Source: Microterricola gilva (lineage in GTDB: Bacteria > Actinomycetota > Actinomycetes > Actinomycetales > Microbacteriaceae). From it: DNA of 64,000 nt. The stretch is taken from assembly GCF_004217495.1 (NCBI RefSeq), contig NZ_SHLC01000001.1:930001-994000 (forward strand), in the 5' to 3' direction. Position numbers and translations under genes: made by a program. The notes below the pieces were generated by a model. It did not search any database, was not told the DNA's origin, and worked only from the letters and a program-made list of their open reading frames with translations. Below are positions 59,347 to 64,000 of this stretch, one piece after another; position 1 is the first letter of the stretch; each line of letters opens with the position of its first letter.

Positions 59347-59583
59347 ATGACTCGCCCAACTCACACCCGCTGCGCTCTCCACCGCAACCCCGACGCCGCC
59401 CACGACTTCCACCCTGACTCCGGCTACTGCATCCACGGATGTGGCAACAGGGACGACGGCCGCGTGATCGTGATGACCTCCGGCAGAGTCCTGATCCCCG
59501 GTCCGACGTACACGCGCGAGCAGCTCGACGCTATGACCCGCCACACCCCCGAAGACACGCCCCTCGATTGGAACCAAGCATGA
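59347..59583 (+). CDS. small Cys/His-rich phage protein
   Basis: A 78-residue protein with CALHRNPDAAHDFHPDSGYC followed by IHGCGN, a possible zinc-binding cluster, then a LIPGPTYTREQLDAM segment. ATG 59347 has GAAGGA 9 nt upstream; the longer frame to 58936 is low-complexity and rejected. The stop overlaps the next start (ATGA). Function unknown. Confidence 0.75.
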   Translation: MTRPTHTRCALHRNPDAAHDFHPDSGYCIHGCGNRDDGRVIVMTSGRVLIPGPTYTREQLDAMTRHTPEDTPLDWNQA

Positions 59584-59855
59584 GCAAGCACCGCGACACG
59601 TTCACGCCGATCAGCCGACACGCTCAAGGCCGATGGCGCGTCGAGCGCGCCGGAGCGCCCCGAGGCCTCGGCTACGCCCGCGGCTGGCTGGCCACCAACA
59701 TTCTGACCGGCGTCGGTGCATACCTCACCACGTGGACCGAGGCGATGGAGCTAGCGACGGGCGGGCCACTCGAACCGAAGTCGACGCGTCCCACCTGGGC
59801 GGAGATCGCCGAGTTCAGCGACAGCCTCGTGTGCGTGAGCGAGGCCACCGCGTGA
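59580..59855 (+). CDS. small phage protein of unknown function
   Basis: A 91-residue protein that overlaps its neighbours at both ends (ATGA and GTGA), so it is translated in a coupled series. It contains WRVERAGAPRGLGYARGWLA and an acidic C-terminal half (AEIAEFSDSLVCVSEATA). No family recognised. Confidence 0.68.
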   Translation: MSKHRDTFTPISRHAQGRWRVERAGAPRGLGYARGWLATNILTGVGAYLTTWTEAMELATGGPLEPKSTRPTWAEIAEFSDSLVCVSEATA

Positions 59856-60133
59856 GCGACCCCAGCTACGTCGACCCGACGCTCGCCGCTGTACTCACCG
59901 TTGGACTGTGGCTGACGTTGGCGGTGATCTGGCTACGCGCTCGCCTTCGCCGTCTGCGCAGCTTCCGCCTTGATCTCGCGGCGGTGCTGACGAATCGCGG
60001 CGAGCATCGCGCCCTTCACGACGAAGAAGAGCAGCACCCAGAAGGCCGGGATGGCGACGATCAGGGCGAGGACGAGCATGCCGGTGTCGGTAGGAGTCAT
60101 GCCCGCATGCTATCGGCAGGCGGAGCCCGCTGA
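59852..60133 (+). CDS. possible small phage membrane protein
   Basis: A 93-residue frame with GTG start overlapping the previous stop and a stop that overlaps the HNH start (TGATG), matching the coupled operon. One hydrophobic helix (LAAVLTVGLWLTLAVIW) is followed by an Arg-rich stretch. The C-terminal half is an odd His/Glu/Asp-rich stretch, which is what the antisense of a membrane-helix gene looks like, and such a gene is present on the minus strand at 59933-60100. Either this gene, the other, or both may be real. Confidence 0.45.
   Translation: MSDPSYVDPTLAAVLTVGLWLTLAVIWLRARLRRLRSFRLDLAAVLTNRGEHRALHDEEEQHPEGRDGDDQGEDEHAGVGRSHARMLSAGGAR
59933..60100 (-). CDS. antiparallel small membrane protein candidate
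   Basis: Minus-strand ATG 60100 encodes 55 residues: MTPTDTGMLVLALIVAIPAF, a strong helix continuing to VVKGAML, then AAIRQHRREIKAEAAQTAKA. Composition and layout (short polar N-terminus, one helix, charged tail) are highly protein-like, more so than the overlapping plus-strand frame. No clear ribosome site, and it would be transcribed against the phage operon. Confidence 0.45.
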   Translation of the reverse strand: MTPTDTGMLVLALIVAIPAFWVLLFFVVKGAMLAAIRQHRREIKAEAAQTAKASA

Positions 60134-60441
60134 TGGCGCAGCTTCGGCGCGGCCCGGGTCTGCTCGCTGATCCCTCGATGCCTCGTGAGCAGTGGGGTGG
60201 TCGCAAGGCGCAGCAGTACGTGAAGCTCACGCTCTCGACATACGGCACAGTGTGCTGGCTGTGCGGGCTGCCCGGCGCGAACAGCGCGGATCACGTGATC
60301 CCGCGCTCGAAGGGCGGCGCAGTGTTCCACCTCGACAACCTCGGCCCGGCGCACAAGCACTGCAACGAGAGCCGAGGGAATCGGCCGGCCGAAACGTTCG
60401 CACTCATCGAAGACGGCACTCAGTTTTTTAGCTCGGCCTAG
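60133..60441 (+). CDS. HNH endonuclease (phage)
   Basis: A 102-residue HNH nuclease: CWLCG (Cys41, Cys44), DHVIPRSKGG (Asp53-His54), then HLDNLGPAHKHCNESRGNR with Asn69, His76-Cys77 and Asn83. In HK97-like phages this nuclease sits just before the terminase and is needed for DNA cleavage in packaging. ATG overlaps the upstream stop (TGATG). Confidence 0.88.
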   Translation: MAQLRRGPGLLADPSMPREQWGGRKAQQYVKLTLSTYGTVCWLCGLPGANSADHVIPRSKGGAVFHLDNLGPAHKHCNESRGNRPAETFALIEDGTQFFSSA

Positions 60442-60517
60442 CTGGACACCCACGCGCAGCCCCGTCCATTTTCTCCCAACCCACTACAAAAAATCAGGAT
60501 CCTGACGGGAACGAACC

Positions 60518-60886
60518 ATGACAAACGAATCGGACACAGAAGCCGCGATGCTCCCCGGCTTCGAGTCGCCGCCCGAGCCGAAGGGCAGCCTCGCCGCAGC
60601 CGTCGCCGCTCAGATCTCCGCATTGCGCTCGCTCGGCTACATCGAGGCGAACCACTCCGCCCAGGTCGAGCTTGCGCTCGTCGCGGCCCGCGATATTGAC
60701 CGCTCGTTCGGTCGTGGTGCACCGTCCGGCCGGGCGAACCTGCTGCGCGTGATGAACGAGATCCTCGAATCTCTGCCGCAGCCCGAGGCCGCGTCGAAGG
60801 ATCTGCTCGACGAGGTTGTGAGCGCCATGATGCACGATGACGAAGACGAGGTGAGTGATGCAGTTTCAGTCCTCGCCGCCCCCTAG
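60518..60886 (+). CDS. phage terminase small subunit-like protein
   Basis: A 122-residue helical protein before the large terminase with a 32-bp overlap. Segments YIEANHSAQVELALVAARDI and RSFGRGAPSGRANLLRVMNE fit small terminase/phage DNA-binding proteins found in this position in actinophages. The identification rests on location and size; sequence alone gives no clear family motif. It would bind packaging sites. Confidence 0.7.
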   Translation: MTNESDTEAAMLPGFESPPEPKGSLAAAVAAQISALRSLGYIEANHSAQVELALVAARDIDRSFGRGAPSGRANLLRVMNEILESLPQPEAASKDLLDEVVSAMMHDDEDEVSDAVSVLAAP

Positions 60887-62261
60887 GTTCATCACTCCAC
60901 GCGATCCGGCTGCGGCGACTGAGGGCCGACAGATCGCCCGCCTCTCTCGTGCGCTCGGCAAGCCCCTCATGCCGTGGCAGCGCATGGTCGTGGACGGCGC
61001 GACGGAGAAGACCGCGAACGGGTTTTACAAGTACCCCGTTGTCGTCGTCACGGTGCCCCGGCAGTCGGGAAAGACAACCCTCGTCGGCCCGGTGCAGATC
61101 CACCGCATCATGACCCGCCCGAAGATCAGCGCGTTCTTCACCGCCCAGACCGGCAAAGACGCCACCGACCGTATGCGCGACATCATCACGATGGCAACGG
61201 GCTCCCCGCTCAAGCCATTGTTCAAGCCGAGGTATGCCGCTGGCAGCATGGGCCTCTCACTCGCCAACGGATCACGGCTGACGACCTTCGCCGGGCCCGA
61301 CAACATCCACGGCGAGACTCCGCACCTCGTCACGATGGACGAGATCTGGCGACACGATCAGGCCAAGGGAATCGACTTCATGGGCGCCATCGGCCCCGCG
61401 CAGGCAACCCTCGAAGGCGAGTCTCAAATCTGGTTTATCTCGACCATGGGCACCTCGAACAGCGGCATGCTCAATGACCTCGTGGAGCGGGGCCGCTCCC
61501 AATGGCCGGGCATGTTCTACGCCGAGTGGTCGATGGCCGACGGGCTCGACCCGTACGAGCCCCAGACGTGGTGGACGTTCCACCCCGCGCTCGGCAACAC
61601 GATCACCGAGAGCTACCTCGCGAAAGAGTCCAACGACCAGCCGCACGGCGAGTGGATGCGCGCCTACATGAATCGCCTCACGTCCTCCTCTGATCCGCTC
61701 GTGGCCGAGGAAGATTGGCAGGATCTGAACCGCAAGCCGCTCGCCGTCCCCTCGAAACGAGATCTCGCCATCACCTATGAGGTGGCTTACGGTGGCGAGT
61801 CGGCGGCGGTCATGGCGACGTGGCGCGACACCGACGGCGTGGCATGCACCCGAGTGCTCCACGCTGCTCCCGGCACGGCGTGGCTGATCCCGTTCATCGT
61901 CTGGATCATCACCGACTGGAAGCCCGCCGTGGTTGCCGCCGACGACGGCGGCGAGACTCGGCGCGTGACCGACGAGCTGCGCCGACTCGGCCACGAGATC
62001 TCGACCATCGGCTACGGCGACTTTGCCACAGCATGCGTTGGCCTCCTCACCTACATCCGCGAGAAGCAGCTCCGCCAGGACGGCTCCCGCACCCTCGCCG
62101 CCGCGATCGCGCACGTCGTGCTGCAGCCCATGTCCGACGGGTGGCGGTTCTCGAGGAAGAACAGCACCGGCCCTATCGCAGCACTCAACGCCGCAGCCGT
62201 CGGGCTGTGGGCATACGACCACCGCGAGCCAGAGCTCGCCAAGCCCATCATCCACTTCTGA
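60855..62261 (+). CDS. phage terminase large subunit
   Basis: A 468-residue packaging motor. Walker A VPRQSGKTT (68-76), Walker B-like PHLVTMDEIW with Asp162-Glu163, the RMRDIITMATGSPLKP segment and a C-terminal nuclease region (AITYEVAYGGE, then VVAADDGGE) are visible. It begins at GTG 60855 or, more likely, ATG 60858, because GAGGTGA stands upstream. It cuts concatemers and drives DNA into proheads. Confidence 0.92.
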   Translation: MMQFQSSPPPRFITPRDPAAATEGRQIARLSRALGKPLMPWQRMVVDGATEKTANGFYKYPVVVVTVPRQSGKTTLVGPVQIHRIMTRPKISAFFTAQTGKDATDRMRDIITMATGSPLKPLFKPRYAAGSMGLSLANGSRLTTFAGPDNIHGETPHLVTMDEIWRHDQAKGIDFMGAIGPAQATLEGESQIWFISTMGTSNSGMLNDLVERGRSQWPGMFYAEWSMADGLDPYEPQTWWTFHPALGNTITESYLAKESNDQPHGEWMRAYMNRLTSSSDPLVAEEDWQDLNRKPLAVPSKRDLAITYEVAYGGESAAVMATWRDTDGVACTRVLHAAPGTAWLIPFIVWIITDWKPAVVAADDGGETRRVTDELRRLGHEISTIGYGDFATACVGLLTYIREKQLRQDGSRTLAAAIAHVVLQPMSDGWRFSRKNSTGPIAALNAAAVGLWAYDHREPELAKPIIHF

Positions 62262-62273
62262 GAGGCCCGAACA

Positions 62274-62462
62274 ATGACGATCAAGCTGGACTCGACCCGT
62301 ATCTCCACCGTCGTGAAGTGCTCCGAATGCCCGTGGTGGGCGGCATTCGCGGACTCGAAACTCGAAGGTTGGACGGTCGGCGCACGGCATGACTCGCTCG
62401 TGCACGGCGGCTCAAAACAGTCCACCGACGCACTGAGCTGGACGAAGCAACACGCCGAGTGA
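62274..62462 (+). CDS. small zinc-ribbon-like phage protein
   Basis: A 62-residue protein with KCSECPWWAAFADSKLEGW and ARHDSLVHGGSKQST; the CxxC with a later His pair (RHDSLVH) may form a zinc site. It lies between terminase and portal, where actinophages often carry small Cys-rich proteins. GAGAGG precedes the ATG. Function unknown. Confidence 0.78.
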   Translation: MTIKLDSTRISTVVKCSECPWWAAFADSKLEGWTVGARHDSLVHGGSKQSTDALSWTKQHAE

Positions 62463-62484
62463 TTTTCAGCACTCGGTGTGACTA

Positions 62485-63624
62485 GTGACGATTCTCCACG
62501 TGGGAATCGTCACTGAAGTTAAGCGCCTGTTCGGGTTCGAGCTGTCGGCCGTTGTTGCCAGCCCCGAGTCGCCGTGGGCCACCTCGCCCATTGGGCAGTT
62601 CACGCTCGACAACCTCTACAAGCTCGGCGAGCACATCCGAGTGACCGAACCTCGTGCCCGTCAGCTCTCGGTGATCTCGCGGGCCGAGGGCATCACCACC
62701 GGCACGATCCAGCGGATGCCGTTGTTCACCGCGAATCGGGCTACCGGCATCCGGCTCCCCGCTCAGCCGTCACTTCTCGTCCAGCCTGAGCGCGGCATTC
62801 CCCGCTCGACCACGCTGCGCCGTACCGCCAGGGCGATCTTCTACCACCCAGCAACGTGGTGGCACGTGACCGAGCGCGACGCGTACGGATGGCCGACGTT
62901 CGTGCGCTACGTTCCACAGCACGAGGCCCGCACCGACGACGCCGGGCGGCTGATCAACGCGTTCGGCAAGGACGTCAACCAAGACGACGTGATCGACTTT
63001 GTGAATCCTGACGGCGGACTCCTCGTCCGTGGGGCCGAAACGATCCGGCGCAGCATCCTCGTCGACCGCGCCGCAGCACACGCCGAGTCCAACCCCGTCC
63101 CATCCATCGACCTCCACAACGACGGCCCAGATCTCGAAACCACCGAGATCGACGCCCTGATAACCCGGTGGCGCGAGGCCCGCGAGAACGGCGGCATCGG
63201 CTACACGAGCAAGACGCTGAAGGCCACGCCGCTCGGCCAGCCCGTCGAGCAACTGCTCATCGACGCCCGCAAGAAGCTCGAACTCGAACAGGCCCGCCAC
63301 GCCGGGATGCCCGCGTGGGCCGTCGACGTGGAGCTGGCCGGAACGTCCCTGAATTACAGCAACAACGCCAGCCGGTGGCGCGACCTCCTCAACCTCTCGG
63401 CCATCGCCGACGTGTCGACCATCATCACCGACCGGCTCTCGCTCGGCGACGTGACCCCGGCCACGCAGACCGTCGGCTTCGACACCGACCAGTTCACCCG
63501 CGACGACATGACCACCCGCTTCACCGCCTACAAGCTCGGCAAGGACGGCGGGTTCGTAACGAACGACCAGATCGCCACATGGGAGGGCTGGGCGAGCCCA
63601 GCACCCGAAGGGAGCACCAAGTGA
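62485..63624 (+). CDS. phage portal protein
   Basis: A 379-residue portal (HK97-type) forming the vertex ring. It follows the terminase and precedes the protease, and has the early LYKLGEHIRVTEPRARQLSV and a late NYSNNASRWRDLLNL helical region, typical of actinophage portals. The frame can start at GTG 62485 or a little later. The stop overlaps the next gene (GTGA). Confidence 0.85.
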   Translation: MTILHVGIVTEVKRLFGFELSAVVASPESPWATSPIGQFTLDNLYKLGEHIRVTEPRARQLSVISRAEGITTGTIQRMPLFTANRATGIRLPAQPSLLVQPERGIPRSTTLRRTARAIFYHPATWWHVTERDAYGWPTFVRYVPQHEARTDDAGRLINAFGKDVNQDDVIDFVNPDGGLLVRGAETIRRSILVDRAAAHAESNPVPSIDLHNDGPDLETTEIDALITRWREARENGGIGYTSKTLKATPLGQPVEQLLIDARKKLELEQARHAGMPAWAVDVELAGTSLNYSNNASRWRDLLNLSAIADVSTIITDRLSLGDVTPATQTVGFDTDQFTRDDMTTRFTAYKLGKDGGFVTNDQIATWEGWASPAPEGSTK

Positions 63625-64000
63625 ACCGCAAACAACTCGACCGCCTCCACCGGCTCGGCCTCATCGGCGATGTGCAGCACACGGCGGGAATCGCCACGCT
63701 GAACGCCGGGGCCCAGTTCCGCCCCAAGCTCAGCGCCGTCCGAGTCAACGCTGCCATCACTCTCGCAGTCGACCCGACCGCCCGCACCATCAGCGGCACC
63801 GCCTCGATCTACGGCGAGTTCATCCCCTCGCACTACATGTACCTCGACGCCGGGTGTCTCAACTCCCGGATGCCGCTGAACAAGAACAAAATGCTCGTCG
63901 ACCACGACATGCGCCAGCCCGTCGGCTACCTCACCGAACTGGACGAGGGAACCCTCGCCGTCACTTACACGATCCCCGAAGGAGAAGAGGGCGACGACGC
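63621..64000 (+). CDS. HK97-family prohead protease, N-terminal part
   Basis: The open frame from GTG 63621 runs out of the window. It shows TISGTASIYGEFIPSHYMYL, then KMLVDHDMRQPVGYLTELDE, the G-x-A/Y-G-E ... DHD ... PVG pattern of the S78/U35 prohead proteases that trim capsid scaffolds. The catalytic His is probably in the DHD segment; the Ser and C-terminus are outside the window. The GTG overlaps the portal stop. Confidence 0.85.
   Translation, partial: MNRKQLDRLHRLGLIGDVQHTAGIATLNAGAQFRPKLSAVRVNAAITLAVDPTARTISGTASIYGEFIPSHYMYLDAGCLNSRMPLNKNKMLVDHDMRQPVGYLTELDEGTLAVTYTIPEGEEGDD

Larger units (their letters stand above)
58601..64000 (+). mobile_element. left end of an integrated siphovirus-like prophage
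   Basis: From the 3' end of tRNA-Lys the genes change to a phage order: minus-strand XRE repressor-like gene, small plus-strand genes with start/stop overlaps, HNH nuclease, terminase small and large subunits, portal and prohead protease, continuing past the window. Such genes at a tRNA 3' end indicate integration. Integrase and attR are not visible, so the extent and activity are unknown. Confidence 0.85.

Noticed and set aside
1-64000. CRISPR array, rRNA operon or integrase in the window
   Set aside because: No regularly spaced repeats, no rRNA-like sequence and no tyrosine or serine recombinase motifs were seen on either strand.

Overview
This is a 64 kb chromosomal window from a high-GC Gram-positive bacterium, most probably of the family Microbacteriaceae (Actinobacteria). 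The GC-rich coding sequence with dense ATGA/GTGA overlaps, the tmRNA tag ANSKRTDFALAA, DtxR/IdeR-type iron boxes, a DUF3039 protein, the prfB-ftsE-ftsX-smpB-ssrA order and many leaderless-looking starts all point there. The genus cannot be fixed from the sequence alone. No rRNA genes or CRISPR arrays are seen.

Layout. 1-2130: the end of a UPF0182 gene, then two identical initiator tRNA-Met genes on either side of an AI-2E-family membrane protein. 2131-5009: a foreign-looking scar next to the second tRNA (transposase-like remnant, frameshifted YdeI-like gene, epoxide hydrolase, truncated WYL regulator), joined abruptly to a 5'-truncated adenylation-carrier-acyltransferase gene that runs to 7307. 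7256-10970: an Fe(III) ABC uptake operon with a DtxR/IdeR box. 11083-13518: a two-component system with a small PepSY-like secreted protein. 13608-18757: a membrane protein of unknown function, a nitrilase-family amidohydrolase, a PLP aminotransferase and an HtrA-type membrane protease.

18872-28271: a cell-envelope polymer region, with two family-2 glycosyltransferases, a CDP-alcohol phosphotransferase, a CDP-glycerol glycerophosphotransferase-like protein, a TagGH/Wzm-Wzt-type ABC exporter and a CTP-type nucleotidyltransferase, plus a few unknowns and an XRE regulator. 28562-31695: an ABC exporter whose ATPase carries a long Ala/Lys-rich, histone-H1-like N-terminal extension. 31740-38909: DUF3039 protein, pncB, murI-rph-rdgB, a CDF metal exporter, two DedA proteins and a heme oxygenase under a second iron box. 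39125-46171: a lipoprotein, tRNA-Leu, a DHA2 drug exporter and a Tad/Flp-type pilus operon (TadA, TadB, TadC, a 51-residue pilin candidate and three TadE/G-like pseudopilins). 46195-58400: an MFS transporter, prfB, ftsE, ftsX, an inserted FtsX-like ABC pair, smpB, a tyrosine phosphatase, a SIMPL protein, ssrA (tmRNA) and hisN.

58525-64000: tRNA-Lys followed by a prophage head: XRE repressor-like gene on the minus strand, small phage genes, HNH nuclease, terminase small and large subunits, portal and the start of a prohead protease. tRNA-Lys is the probable attachment gene. The integrase and the right attachment site are not in the window.

How the parts connect: the iron-uptake operon and heme oxygenase share a DtxR/IdeR-like operator and would respond together to iron; the 19-28 kb genes look like one surface-glycopolymer pathway from precursor to export; smpB and ssrA are the two partners of trans-translation. 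The strongest non-gene signals are (i) a TAnnnT box 6-8 nt before the start codon of at least 15 genes (leaderless transcription), (ii) a 21-bp helix that could close around the tmRNA precursor, and (iii) a family of long intergenic palindromes.
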